A stretch of DNA of 64,000 bases from Fragilaria crotonensis (Eukaryota; Bacillariophyta; Fragilariophyceae; Fragilariales; Fragilariaceae). Under the pieces are notes generated by a model, which saw nothing but the letters and a program-made list of their open reading frames with translations, was not told where the DNA came from and searched no databases. Within the stretch, counting starts at the first letter, position 1. Each line of letters opens with the position of its first letter. This document shows positions 53,038 to 64,000 of this stretch, in pieces. The DNA is taken from NCBI GenBank assembly GCA_022925895.1, contig JAKSYS010000188.1:28725-92724 (forward strand). Direction: 5' to 3'. A program made the position numbers and the translations under genes.

Positions 53038-56000
53038 ATGGCGAAAATGGAAGACAATAGCACAATGCCGTCTCTTCGCGATATAGAAGACGATCTGTCA
53101 TTAATCGAGACGGATCTCAACAACGTGAACAACCTGAGAGGTCGTGCAATATTTTCATCTGTGACCACCATGTTGAGAAGTTTGCGCCAACGACTGGACT
53201 CGGCCAGTCAAAGGTTCACGGGCGATGAACAAGACACCACGCGCCTGGCAGAACGTCTGCAAATGGCTCAGCAGGCGCATTCCAACCGTATCCCCTTAAA
53301 CTTACTACGCTCGAGTCAAGACATGGAACGACGGGCCAGTCGCCAATCATTGCTGCGGCCTAGTAGTAGTGCGAGCTTGCAAGACAGCGCAGTGAATGAG
53401 AAGGCCTCCAGCAGTCTTGTGGCAAGCCGAAAGAGGCTGGAGGACCTTGAAACTGCCAATCTTGACCTTCATGCGAGTACTACAAGTGTCGTTTTGTTGT
53501 CGCCCGTCCTGGAAATCACCGATGAGACCGACGATTGTCAGAGCACTCCCGGTGATGATGCCGAAACAGAAAAGAATTCGGAAACTGCAACACCGCACTC
53601 TGAAACGCCCCTCCTGCTGTCCAGAGTATCCATGGAAAACCTTCGGCGACTTTCATCGCGCATTCAATCTGGTTCTGTGATTTTGGAACCAGAGGCAGCA
53701 ACAGATGAGTGCGGGTTGTACTCCTGGGGCAGCGCCCACTTGATGCACGACGATGACGAGGAAAGGCTTGTCCCGGCCGAGTCGCTCGTGCCAAAAACGG
53801 AGCGTATGGGAAGGCTCTCCGATATTTGTTCAGTGGCTTGTGGACCCAACCATTCAGCGTGTGCCACAAAGGACGGTCAAGTTTACATTTGCGGAGATAA
53901 TACATCAGGTGCAGTTGCGCCGTATGAGCCTGATCTGAGTGTAATTGTCCGTCCGCAACTAATGGAATCGATTGGAAGCCAATCCGTTATTCGACAAGTG
54001 AGTTGCGGCTGGGACCATACGGCAGCCTTATCCTCGAACGGGACGGTTCTGACGTGGGGTAACAATGAGGCAGGACAACTCGGACACTTTGTCGCTCCGT
54101 CGAGAACTGATGTACCTACAACCTTCTGTAAACCTGCGGCTATGTCACTTGGGCCTGGAACTCGAGCTGCTTCTGTTGCGTGTGGGCATCAGTTTACGAT
54201 GGTTTTGACTTCGCGAATGTCCATGTTGATCTGCGGTAAGCCGCAGCTATCTGGCGATGGAAAACTGCCTAGGCAGCTCCCAGCTCTTGTGGGTCTACCG
54301 ATTGCATCTGTTTCAGCCGGCAATAGTCATGCTGTTGTCTTGACAGTCTTTGGAACAGCATATGCGTGGGGCGACAATGCCTCTGGCTGCTGTGGACGAC
54401 CCTTTCCGAAGGTGATCGCATCTCCAGTGCCCATGGTTACGCCTTGCCAACAATCGATTGACACGGCCATTGGAACAGTCCATGTTCCGAAGCTTGATCA
54501 TATAGGATCAACATTGAGCGTAGCGGACGAGGTAGCTGCAGTTCATGCTGCATGTGGAGACAACCATACTGTCTTGGTGACGCGATCAGGTCGCCTGTTG
54601 GTATGCGGATCACCGGGAGGCATTCCGACTGAGCTATCCACAGCTATTGAGCATTTGGAGGGCGTTACCCACCCCCACGTCGGTCGTAAATTTGTGAGTG
54701 CTGAAGCAGGCGAAAACAGCACGTTACTTTTGGACGATGTAGGGGACGTCTGGCAAGTTATCGACGGACACCTGAACATAGCACTAAGCTCGAAGCATAT
54801 TCTCACCGTTGCCGCCGGGGGAAAACAGTGTATTGCACTGTCGCACGGTGCCGACGCTCGTAGTGGCTCAAATGCCCCGGACGACATTGGCTGTTTGAGG
54901 CATACGACTGAAGATCTCGATAGTCTCATCAAACAAATCTCAGAGGAGGCTCCTGACAAATCTGTTGGCGAATCTGGTCAAGAACTGCTAAATCGGCTTG
55001 GGGAGCTTCTGAGATATCCTTCCGTTTTGAACAGTCTCTTTTTTAATTTGGAGGAGCTTGATCACCTCTACGGTGAAATTGAGGCCCTCCAAGACCCATC
55101 GCTTCAGGGAGCTATTGCCTCTGCTGTTGAGAAGAGCATACGAGCTGGCTTGGAATCGTTACGTTCAGCTAACGCATCAATGAAGTACCCAGGATCGGTC
55201 AGATGTCTCCTGCACTACCTTCGTTTCTTCGATGAGAGGGGAAGTTATTCCGCAGCCTTTGATCCGTTAGGGACTTGCATTTCTACGTTGTGCGAAACAA
55301 TTTTGGATCTGCCCTTCGAAGGATTCAAGAATATTCTGGCTTGGATAGGTCAATATCCTCCTGAGCTCTTTGTTCGAATGCTCCTGAAACCGCTGATGTC
55401 TCAGCTCAATAAAGCTCTTCGTATCGAAGTAGACGAAGACGGTGTCCAACATCAAATAATGGTGACTCGAGCAGCACCTTTGATAGGATCTGTCCTTCGC
55501 TGGTTGCATGCTGCTGCGGAGAAGGAGTCCCTTGCGTCGCCTCAAGATTTTTACTCCGAGGCAGTGTCTCATATTTCACTGGAAACTCTCTACGACGATT
55601 TGCAAACCAAGAAAGCAACGGCAAACAAAAATAACCTTCACGGCTTCTTGTTGAGCGAGAATCCATTTCTCATCCCGCCTGCGACCAAACGGGATCTGCT
55701 GATGATTGAGAGTCAAGTGAATATGGTTAAAACAGCTTCGATGAACCCATCATCCGTGAACAATGACGATGGCACCATGACCATCAACCCTTTCTTCGTC
55801 CTCGAAATCGACCGTGCGCACCTACTGGAAGAAACCTTCGACGCAATCATGAACGCAGAATCCCATGACCTGCGAAAGAAACTTCGGATTAAGTTTAAAG
55901 GCGAGGAAGGATTGGACGCGGGCGGGGTCACAAAAGAGTTCTTCCAGCTCTTAAGCGAGGAGCTGTTCGATGTTCATTCAGCGTTGTGGACACGTCGGTT

Positions 56001-56844
56001 CGGCGATCAAATTACATGGTTCAATTCTGACAATACTTGGGACGAAAAAGGCTACGAACAAGTTGGGCTATTAGTTGGTCTCGCGTTATACAACAATGTC
56101 CTACTGGACGTGCACTTTCCACAGGCGCTTTATCGCCTCCTTTTGAAAAAGCCGCTGGGCATGGAAGACTTATTCGATGCGGAATTGAAGAATGGGCTTC
56201 AGCAACTACTTGATTATGAAGGTGACGATGTTGAATACGTGTTCTGTCTTACTTTTGAAATTTCATGGATGGATCTTGGAAAAGAAAAGAAACTTGAGCT
56301 GAAGCCAGGCGGAGCAAACATTGACGTGACGAAGGAAAACAAGGAGGAATACGTTTTGCTGTACGTCAAGTGGATACTTGTCGATAGCATTCTTCCACAG
56401 TGGCAAGCGTTCAGGAGGGGTTTTGATATCGTCATGGACGGATCAAGTTATGGTGAACTCTTCACACCTGCCGAGTTGGAGTTGTTAGTAGTCGGCAGCC
56501 CTGAGCTAGATTTCTGTGCTTTAGAAGCAAATGCCACGTACGAGGGAGGGTACGACAAGGACTCTGCTGTGGTTCAAAATATGTGGAAATTTGTTAAGAA
56601 TGCTGACCAGGATACTCAAAGGCACTTCTTAAAGTTCGCGACTGGAACAAGCCAAGCGCCCATTGGAGGCCTGGGCGCAATGGCCTTCAAAGTCCAGAGA
56701 GCGGGGCCGGACTCGCCGCAGCTTCCTACCAGTCACACATGCTTCAATACGCTACTCCTACCGGACTATGGTGAAGATTACGGCAAGCTGGATGAGCGCC
56801 TTGGGCGGGCCATTCTGGAATGTGAAGGTTTTGGATTGGAATGA
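53038..56844 (+). CDS. RCC1-repeat HECT E3 ubiquitin ligase (HERC-like)
   Basis: The protein has 1,268 residues in one exon. A low-complexity, partly coiled N-terminus (1-220) precedes RCC1 beta-propeller repeats (about 225-600) with the VACGPNHSACAT, VSCGWDHTAAL, ACGHQFTMVL and ACGDNHTVLV blade signatures. A helical linker follows, then a C-terminal HECT domain from about 880. The HECT core is complete: KFKGEEGLDAGGVTKEFF, GLLVGLALYNNVLLDVHFP and the catalytic LPTSHTCFN, with the ubiquitin-accepting Cys at residue 1235, 33 residues from the end. It transfers ubiquitin from E2 through this cysteine; targets are unknown. The start is at ATG 53038 in a perfect CCACCATGG context. Confidence 0.95.
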   Translation: MAKMEDNSTMPSLRDIEDDLSLIETDLNNVNNLRGRAIFSSVTTMLRSLRQRLDSASQRFTGDEQDTTRLAERLQMAQQAHSNRIPLNLLRSSQDMERRASRQSLLRPSSSASLQDSAVNEKASSSLVASRKRLEDLETANLDLHASTTSVVLLSPVLEITDETDDCQSTPGDDAETEKNSETATPHSETPLLLSRVSMENLRRLSSRIQSGSVILEPEAATDECGLYSWGSAHLMHDDDEERLVPAESLVPKTERMGRLSDICSVACGPNHSACATKDGQVYICGDNTSGAVAPYEPDLSVIVRPQLMESIGSQSVIRQVSCGWDHTAALSSNGTVLTWGNNEAGQLGHFVAPSRTDVPTTFCKPAAMSLGPGTRAASVACGHQFTMVLTSRMSMLICGKPQLSGDGKLPRQLPALVGLPIASVSAGNSHAVVLTVFGTAYAWGDNASGCCGRPFPKVIASPVPMVTPCQQSIDTAIGTVHVPKLDHIGSTLSVADEVAAVHAACGDNHTVLVTRSGRLLVCGSPGGIPTELSTAIEHLEGVTHPHVGRKFVSAEAGENSTLLLDDVGDVWQVIDGHLNIALSSKHILTVAAGGKQCIALSHGADARSGSNAPDDIGCLRHTTEDLDSLIKQISEEAPDKSVGESGQELLNRLGELLRYPSVLNSLFFNLEELDHLYGEIEALQDPSLQGAIASAVEKSIRAGLESLRSANASMKYPGSVRCLLHYLRFFDERGSYSAAFDPLGTCISTLCETILDLPFEGFKNILAWIGQYPPELFVRMLLKPLMSQLNKALRIEVDEDGVQHQIMVTRAAPLIGSVLRWLHAAAEKESLASPQDFYSEAVSHISLETLYDDLQTKKATANKNNLHGFLLSENPFLIPPATKRDLLMIESQVNMVKTASMNPSSVNNDDGTMTINPFFVLEIDRAHLLEETFDAIMNAESHDLRKKLRIKFKGEEGLDAGGVTKEFFQLLSEELFDVHSALWTRRFGDQITWFNSDNTWDEKGYEQVGLLVGLALYNNVLLDVHFPQALYRLLLKKPLGMEDLFDAELKNGLQQLLDYEGDDVEYVFCLTFEISWMDLGKEKKLELKPGGANIDVTKENKEEYVLLYVKWILVDSILPQWQAFRRGFDIVMDGSSYGELFTPAELELLVVGSPELDFCALEANATYEGGYDKDSAVVQNMWKFVKNADQDTQRHFLKFATGTSQAPIGGLGAMAFKVQRAGPDSPQLPTSHTCFNTLLLPDYGEDYGKLDERLGRAILECEGFGLE

Positions 56845-59300
56845 ATTCAACAACGAATCGACTGCAAACGCGATCGTTAGTGGGATTCCCTTGAATTGGA
56901 TGCACCAAGTTGCTGTTGTGCCGTGCGGGTTATGCCTATCACCTAATTTCTGCAGTGACGTCCCCCACGTCGAGAAATTAAAGGTGGATCCTTAAATCCC
57001 GGATTTAGAACAAAATTTCGATTTATGGTTGCATCGTCCTTGGATTCCACTCAGAGGATGTGGTGTGAATTAGTCACGCATGGGTCCTAGCGAGTAGCAC
57101 CATGGATCGCACTGCCCTCCATGCAGCTTGCGTCGTGCCGCCTCTTCAAAAGAAATAGCAGACACCTCAAACGCTTTCAATTTCCGATGGGTTCCGATGG
57201 GTCGCTAGAATGGCATCAGTCTACGGCTATTATCTACTAGCTCCAATGCGGCGGTTCGAGTGCACACGGTTTTTTCACATCAATTTTCTCCTCGACAAGT
57301 AGCTTCTTGTACAAAATGTACAGTCAGTAGGTACTGTGAAAATCCACTGCGGTTCATCCGATGATGGCCCATGTCCATGTCACCATGTCTCATGTCTAGC
57401 ATCTCTCATGCCTCCTGCCACATCCGACCCTCATGGAATGGAGTCTAGACTGTTCGCGTTAGCTAGTTCTAGTACGTACAGTAGTTCACTTTCATTCTAT
57501 CGATTGTATATTAGACGTGGTGCAAACAATGTTTTAGCGTAAATACTACGTCACCTGACTTGTTGTCATCAGCTATCAAATCGCATCATGCAGGACAAGA
57601 CCAAGTGAATTCCCCTTCCATGCAATACCAAGCACAATTTGCTAGAAAAATATCTTTAATTCTGTGCATCACTATCTAGTACTCCACAAGTCAATCTGCT
57701 CACAGGAGCACAGTCAAACTCAGAAACGCCCGTTCGGGTCGACAACAACCTGGACATGATCTTGTTCTGAATGAACTGTAGCTCATACACAGGACCTGGC
57801 TATCATCCAAAATGCCAAAAGCATAGGAAGTCTCAAGGCATGTTCTCAGCCAGATGGAATACCAACAAGCAAAATCATCCGACTGTCGGCACACAATTGG
57901 CACTGCTGCTGGACGTCTTGCTTCACATCAGCCAATCCGATTGCACAGCATCCATCTCCCTTGGAACTCATTTGCACACACAGAGTCCCCTATCTGCTTT
58001 GTTATCAACATGGATTCTCAATAATATTGACATTGTACCGATGAAGATTCTGTTTCGGCAGTATGTGACTGCCTTCATCAACATGCAGTGCTTCATCTGA
58101 TAGGATCCACTCTGTGGTGTCCCACAACCATCTCTCGCTTTAAATACCGCAGCATAATGTCACCGCAAAGGAACCTCTGGACTGATTGTTGCATTCAAGC
58201 TTTAGTTACGACCGGGAGAGTATGCATCACCACCTCTTCCAACCGTGTTCATTTCAAAATCGAGATGGGCGGGTACGATGCGTCAACATTCACAGTTGCT
58301 GTTTTCCTCTTGTCTCGTGAGTCAATCATCCTGCCTTAGTAAGCTAGGCTGCCTGACGCATCTTGTTGTGCGTTGGAGGCATCCGCTTCAACCGGACACC
58401 AGTCTACACTGGCATATCTTTTGATGATTTGCATCTTCGGAACACAACTCGAGGCGTTGGATGCCTTGCTTGTCGTTTGTCCCAATCACATTTACATGAG
58501 CCTTGCAATGCAATTCCGGGTACTAGCTCTATGATCTTGTTACCAGCCTTTCTTTCTTCGTGCCGCGGACGTTCCTCATCAAATCATCAACTTGAATATT
58601 CCTGTGCTAGTGGTTGGTGCTGGTAGTTGACAACAAGTGGAAGCAGCCGTTTGGCCACGATTGGAGAATCATAATTATTTGGAGGTTGCAGTCACATCTC
58701 CCTTTGGTTTTCTTCGCTTGCTGCCATGTATCGAGAATGTTTATACATCACCGACACGGAAGGCGAAGTTATGGTTCCTGCGGTGCCATGATAGATGCCA
58801 TGGTCTCCCATGGTGGAACGATAGTGAGAGGCACTTTCGACTGCGAGATAATGTAATCGAGTACAAGAAACCAGTATCACGTAAAATTACTACCAGGGGC
58901 TACGATGGTAACTATTAAAAAACTGACACATAGATTTCCTTCACCCGTGTGCACTCGAACCGCCGCCTTGGAGGTCGTAGATGGGTCCCACGCTTTCCCC
59001 CCGGGAGTTTCATCGTTTCATCGAGATCTGTAGTACACGTACTGTACAACGGTAGTAGCAGTACTAATATTATTATCTTACCTGGTACCGTACAGCACCG
59101 CCAGTGTAATAAACGCTGGGATCTAGATTTGTACGCTGTGAAAATTGTACAGATGCACCGTATGACTTGCCACAACAGGCGTGTCAACTGCATGAACTGA
59201 ACTCCTCATTCAAAGAAGTTCAAGAGGGATATCTATAGTGGTGTTTGCTACTCCAGGCTCCTGGTTCGAGAAGTGGTAAGAAATTGGGTTGGTAGTAAGC
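56845..59300. other. Intergenic region
   Basis: No gene can be assigned. Unrecognised frames reach 109 codons (57771-58100, +) and 93 codons (58637-58918, +). The first 150 bp probably hold the 3' UTR of the ligase gene. The last 300 bp, with a GTAC-rich patch at 59025-59110, lead to the GH20 gene. Mildly coding-like composition around 57700-58850 leaves room for a missed, intron-containing or decayed gene. Confidence 0.4.
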
Positions 59301-62280
59301 ATGATACTGTCACGATTCTTGCTGGTCGTCGCCTCTTCCTTAACATGCAGAGGAGTCTGGGGCAACAACGAGAACGACGGGAGATTGGAACAGATCGTAG
59401 TGAAAAGCGAAGACGACGACTTCAAAGGCGCCGAGTCTTCGCTGGAAACACCCGATGATTTTAATGCAAAGTATTGCACAACCAAGGGCTGCAAACCTGT
59501 CACAAACTTACTCATGGGTGCAATGATGGACTCATCGGAGAGGCGGAACGAGTATATTGCACGAAATCAAATCGTCGACCCTTTGTTCAACCTCCCAAGC
59601 GAGATGAAACCAGCTCTTCTCCATCATACTGTTCCGTACCTAGGAGTCTTGCTAGATGCCGGTCAGCACTACTATCCTATCGAGTGGATTCGCAACCTTC
59701 TGCAGCTCATGCACGCGCTGGGGTACAATCTACTACACCTTCGCCTAACTGACGATCACGCCTTCAACATGGAGCTCACGTCCATGCCCGAACTTGCAAA
59801 TCCTGCTCTAGATAGCGACGGCCGCGTGTACCAAGCGACTGAGCTGAAAGATTTGGTCACCTATGCCGCGTCGCTCAACATCACCATCATGCCGGAAATC
59901 GATATCCCCGGTCATGCAGGTGGCTGGGCAGGCAACCATACTCCCACCTTGATCGTGCCTTGTCCACGACACATTTGCAATAGCGGTCATGATTTACGTC
60001 TGAACCAGTCGCATCCAAAAGTTAAGCAAATCGTCCGTGCGGTACTTGTGGAGGTTCTAGATATTTTTTACACGACACCCTTTTTGCATCTAGGAGCGGC
60101 CGAGGAATCGGACCTGACGCCGTACTGCTTGCACGAGGCTCGCGAGAATGGCTACGAGGATATGAGAGTGTCGTTCGACACGTTTCTTAGGAAGCTGATT
60201 GCCATCGAGCTAAAGCGAGTCAGTATCCTTCGTTGGACGTCGCTCAATGCAGGCTTCACAGGTGAAATAACGTTGCAAGACGAAGAATCGCCGGAAACGG
60301 AACAGACAGACGACGCGACCAGTCAATTACAAGAAGAATTGCCTGAAGCTGAACAGACACACGACGCCACTAGTGACGCAATGATTGAAGACGGTGAATT
60401 GCTGGAATCGGAACCGACCTACAGCGCCAACATTGGCGCAATGAATATAGACGGCGAATTGCCGGAAACGGACCCGGCACACTCCGCCATGAGGAGCGAA
60501 AGGAGACTAGACGGTGAATTAGGGGTAATTGAATCGACGCACGATGTTGCAAATATACTGGACAGTGCATTGCCGGACGCTGAACCAATGCACGAAGCGA
60601 CCAATGACGCGATTGTACTGGATGGAAGCGCCTGAAACGGAACCGACGCACTACGAGCGGTTCTTAGCCTCCGCGTCGCATTTCGAGAATACCGGTATTC
60701 TTTCTCGTGTTTGGAGTACGCAGGAACTCCTAGATGTGACAAACTCGACTCCTGCGGTTCCCTCGATGGGACTCTATCTTGATGCCACGTCCGACCATCA
60801 GGCTTTTGAAATCTTTGAGTCGACTCGAGATATCACCAGGTCGCACGACCCTGGGCCTATTGCCTTTGTTGTTGAAACGTTGGAGTTAGGCGCTCACCAA
60901 TGGCTTGATGCAAATGTGATCGGACGACTCATCACTGTCGCTTTAGGATCATCTGACGGTAATTTGAACCAAACAAGCTTTGATTCCATGTACCATGATG
61001 TTTGCCGCGACAAACTGAATCTGGATGAAAGAATTTGTGAGCAACAGGGATTGCCAATCCTTTCTCGGAGATTATTTCGAAGCGAGGCGTACGCGATGCG
61101 CTCAGACTTTCGTGAAGAGCTCTGTAGTCGTCTTACAACACGAGAAATAAGGCAAGTGATCTTGTCAAGTCCTTGGAAGAAAAAACAGGCTGCGCAAAGT
61201 GCAATGAACAACTTTTGGTTTCACTTTGCTGACGATCGACCCAAATTTTCTTCGTCTCCACTGCCGGTCCCGGATATTAAAGAAGAATTCGAGGCCTTTC
61301 GCTTCCTTCGAAATCACCAAGAGCCGCAAGTTGAATTCAGAGGCATTTCATTGGACTTGGGTCAAATCGAACCAAATGACCTGACCGTATCTCGCATCCT
61401 TTCGACACTGGACCTCATGCATGTGCTCAATCTTAACACACTGCAGCTGCGCATCTTAAGTGATGTTGGATTTGCCATTGCAATCCCCAAGAACCAGCAC
61501 CTGGTATGGGACACGGGCTTTACAATCCACGAAGTTAGCACAATCGTGAAACACGCACACTCGTTAGGCATTCAAGTTATACCAGAGATCACCACTGCAA
61601 CGCGAGCAGGAGGTTGGTTTGAGGCTGGAGTCGTGGCCAACTGTCCCAAAGTCCTGAGCCAGTATGGCGTGGGAATGGGAGCGAATGCAACAGACTCTGA
61701 CTTCCTCGCTAACATCGTTTCTGTACTTCTCGGACTGGTGGAACAGTTTGATCATCCGCCTTTCATTCATCTTGGTTTTGATGAGCGCGAAGAAGTCAAG
61801 GCTTGCTATGACGAGGCCGAGCTTGTGGTGGATCTAGACGAATTTGAACGCCGGCTGACAGCCGCTCTCAAGTTTCAAGACTTCAACGAGTCCAAGCTTA
61901 TACGGTGGGAGAATTCAGAAGGAATCCTGTATCCTGAACGGGCTGGTCGCTTGACTCACTATCGTTTGTCCAAACCTCTGAATTCGGGAGAGCCTTTCTT
62001 TATTTCATCAGGACTTCAGTTGGGAAATCCAAGCATAGCCGTTACGGATGTCTGGAGCATGTCCAAACAAACGAGTAAACTTGTATCGTATCAGCCAACT
62101 GGAATCGTCGCCATAGTTGATCTGGTCGACGAAGCGTTCTGGATCGATTTGGCGATAAGCCAAAGATTGGTCGCCTATGCGGTTGGCTTGTCGTCGCCAG
62201 ATTTAAGCAAATCTGACTTTGAGAAATACATCGCGAGACTTTGGCCGTCCTCGGAGTCCAGGAGAATCTTGCTGGTATAG
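59301..62280 (+). CDS. Secreted protein with two GH20 hexosaminidase-like modules (one frameshift)
   Basis: ATG 59301 starts a signal peptide (MILSRFLLVVASSLTCRGVW). Module 1 (about 59625-60260) has YLGVLLDAGQHYYPIEWI, LRLTDDHAFN and MPEIDIPGHAGGWAG of glycoside hydrolase family 20. Its catalytic HLGxDE reads HLGAAE, with Ala (60099-60101) in place of Asp. An acidic linker of six ~20-residue repeats (ELPExEPTHxAT, 60281-60640) follows, then module 2 (about 61270-62130) with HLGFDERE, where Asp-Glu is kept (61780-61785). One base is missing near 60625 to join the two frames. GH20 enzymes remove terminal N-acetylhexosamines. The C-terminus may continue past 62280 through another one-base shift near 62240. 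Confidence 0.8.
60281..60640 (+). repeat. Six-unit ~60-bp coding repeat in the GH20 linker
   Basis: Each unit encodes about 20 residues of the form (G/E)ELPE(T/A)E(P/Q)THDAT followed by a variable tail ending in DG or similar. Units differ by substitutions and short length changes. The frameshift of the host gene lies in the last unit, where repeats make both real slippage and assembly error likely. Confidence 0.7.
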
Positions 62281-62560
62281 TGGTGGATCCAAAGACAGCT
62301 CTATCAGAACAGGAACTACGCTGGGAACTCAGAAAGACACTACACGTGCGACTATGTCACCATCAGCAAGTCCAGAGTAGTTGGGAGGAAAGGGTGGCTC
62401 GTGGAGAAAGATGGCGACTCGGAATAATAAGAATACTACTTCGTGGGTGTACTTCGATTTGTGCGGAAGCTCGTGCTGAATGTCGTCAGCTCGTTCATTT
62501 GGGCCACCGGTACTTTGCATCATGCTTCCAGCGCCGTCCCCATTAACGAGTCCAACCTTC

Positions 62561-63199
62561 CTATGGTGTCCCACGTAGCGCATCATCTTCCGACACTTCT
62601 GCCCGCATCGCGTCTTCCAATGCAACATAGCACTCGAGCATTTTCTCGACCGTGGCGTTTGGCACATTCGGCAGAATCAGCGAGTCCACTAGGTGGGTAT
62701 CCATTCCCATATCCTTCAAAAAATCACTAGGATTCAGTACTTGCCTTCCCTTGACTGCGACCCCCTGTACCATGACCTGCGCTCGGACACGATCTTCGCT
62801 GGAATAGCGAAACTTTTGTGTGATCCAAAAATGCTTTTCATCCAACCCCGCGATGCACGAATCGATTTGGAAGCGACGAAAGACAGGTCGAATTTCCTGT
62901 CGATATCGTATGCAACTGCCCTTGACTAGGAAGTGCAAGTTTTTCTTTGCCATTGCTGATAGCATTCCATTGTATGCAGTCCATTCCCAGCGAGCCAACT
63001 CTGCATGACTGAGGTACATGGCATTGTTCATGTGACCAAGATAGTCAACATCAAAGACACCGGCTCTGGCAGTGTAAACGTGAGGATTGTCGGATCCAAT
63101 TCCGGATGCTGTAGCAGCTGGTCCGGCGCCGCCGTGACTTCGCTTTAGGAGACCTTTGCCGATGGAGAAAACTGTTCGGGGAGTCGTGAGGATAACCAT
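62561..63199 (-). CDS. THEM6-like hot-dog fold acyl-CoA thioesterase
   Basis: The 212-residue protein has the 4HBT/hot-dog signature DVDYLGHMNNAMY at residues 50-61, then HAELARWEW and the KGSCIRYRQEIRP strand pair that are typical of the THEM6 family. Such proteins are predicted thioesterases of fatty-acyl-CoA, and some are ER- or mitochondrion-associated. The first 40 residues (basic, Thr/Ser/Gly-rich, MVILTTPRTVFSIGKGLLKR) could act as a mitochondrial presequence, which is inference. It is one exon, convergent with the GH20 gene. Confidence 0.88.
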   Translation of the reverse strand: MVILTTPRTVFSIGKGLLKRSHGGAGPAATASGIGSDNPHVYTARAGVFDVDYLGHMNNAMYLSHAELARWEWTAYNGMLSAMAKKNLHFLVKGSCIRYRQEIRPVFRRFQIDSCIAGLDEKHFWITQKFRYSSEDRVRAQVMVQGVAVKGRQVLNPSDFLKDMGMDTHLVDSLILPNVPNATVEKMLECYVALEDAMRAEVSEDDALRGTP

Positions 63200-63790
63200 G
63201 ATTGTGGATTGCGAAATTGTGAATGTTTATGAAAGCGCTATGGTTGATGTTCAGAAGCAATTGTTTCGTGTTAGTTCTCTTTCGAGGCCATCACAGAACA
63301 AGAGAAACGAAACGACGCGTCGATGCTGTGGGGGGACTGATGTCTGAATGCGAGATATGAGATATGTTATTGGTTATTGGACGTCTGATGCTTTGATACC
63401 CGTGTTGATTAATGTACGTTATTATGACGTTATTTGCCGTTTTCAGGATTAGTTCGACTTCCTACTCCCTACTACTATACCTATGCTACGAACGGGAAAA
63501 GTGAAAGGTCGTCTGCTGAATACTGAATACTGAATACTGAATAGCGGCGTAACCCCCCCTCCCCCTCGGACATCGTCCTCAGCGTTCACATTGAAGGTGG
63601 TTGACAATGATTATAGGCAATGCTAATACATACCGTAGTAGTTTCGCATTTCGCTTTAACAGCCCACTTAAATAGAAAGGTTGAGCAGTCTTAAGAAGGA
63701 AGCGAAATTAAAAAGTCCTTTGTCGTACGCAATTAAGCTTTCGAAAATCTGTTTAGTTTTCAGGTTATTCAGAACTCTAAAAAAGTCAGG
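63200..63790. other. Intergenic region upstream of the thioesterase gene
   Basis: No gene is seen. It holds a short CTGAATA tandem array (63515-63545) and a C-tract (CCCCCCCTCCCCCTC near 63554). It presumably carries the thioesterase promoter. Confidence 0.4.
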
Positions 63791-63791
63791 A

Positions 63792-64000
63792 ATGGATTTC
63801 CGGTTCGATTTTATGTTCCGTTTTCCGGGTTCTCGAAGATGAGGAGACTGGCATGGATTTTCAGGATCGACTTTCCGTTCCGTTTTCCGGGTTTTTAAAC
63901 CAGAATGCTGGCATTGATGACCAACGTGACTTGAGGGACTTGTTTCTGTTCCGTTATCCGGGTTTTCGGAGATGGCGAGACTGGCATGGAGTTTCAGGAG
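63792..64000. repeat. ~65-bp tandem repeat, continues past the window edge
   Basis: Three units repeat TCCGTTTTCCGGGTT (or TCCGTTATCCGGGTT), then GAGACTGGCATGGATTTTCA-like sequence, at 58-72-bp spacing (CTGGCAT near 63851, 63909 and 63981). The array is cut by the window end. Confidence 0.65.

Overview
The window looks like nuclear DNA of a photosynthetic stramenopile, most likely a pennate diatom. The evidence is a Ty1/copia element with the diatom-type RNase H signature, a predicted plastid protein with an ASA-Y leader cleavage motif, short introns (84 and 95 bp) with GT-AG borders, and a typical eukaryotic gene set: nonaspanin, CBP/p300 acetyltransferase, RCC1-HECT ligase, copine and mitochondrial carrier. 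The species is not identified. Coding starts were moved to the first ATG wherever an open frame only reached back to TTG or GTG.

Layout. 1-361 is a dispersed repeat that recurs at 9309-9662. 575-3890 is a hAT-like inverted-repeat element split by a 5'-truncated non-LTR retrotransposon with a 19-bp target duplication. 4712-6916 (-) is a TM9SF nonaspanin. 7-10.6 kb is repeat-bearing intergenic DNA. 10681-11703 (+) is a mitochondrial carrier and 11809-14100 (-) a large acidic hypothetical protein. 14343-18139 is an apparently complete PIF/Harbinger transposon with convergent transposase and accessory genes. 18854-20265 (+) is a two-exon copine. 20645-25721 (-) is a CBP/p300-type histone acetyltransferase. 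It is followed upstream by two small genes made almost only of its TAZ1 zinc finger (28586-29023 and 30525-30920), which share a duplicated upstream block with the parent.

31.5-36 kb is a transposon and low-complexity tract: a Harbinger-type MITE loaded with a GAC-rich minisatellite, a palindromic CTCGAG cluster, GTAC-rich DNA and a second hAT-like MITE. 36295-37194 (+) is a plastid-type SDR. 37269-40278 (-) is a heavily frameshifted GH20 hexosaminidase-like gene, followed by a broken double zinc-knuckle gene. 42148-50138 (-) is a full-length copia element. 50.6-53 kb has a Pif1/Helitron helicase remnant and a duplicated satellite-rich segment. 53038-56844 (+) is an RCC1-HECT ubiquitin ligase, 59301-62280 (+) a tandem GH20-like gene related to the minus-strand copy, and 62561-63199 (-) a THEM6-like thioesterase. 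The window ends in a tandem repeat.

The host genes do not form an evident pathway. The strongest functional link is between the CBP/p300 gene and its TAZ1-only derivatives. Several genes carry single-base frameshifts. The two copia LTRs differ almost only by small indels, so some of these breaks may be consensus errors rather than mutations.
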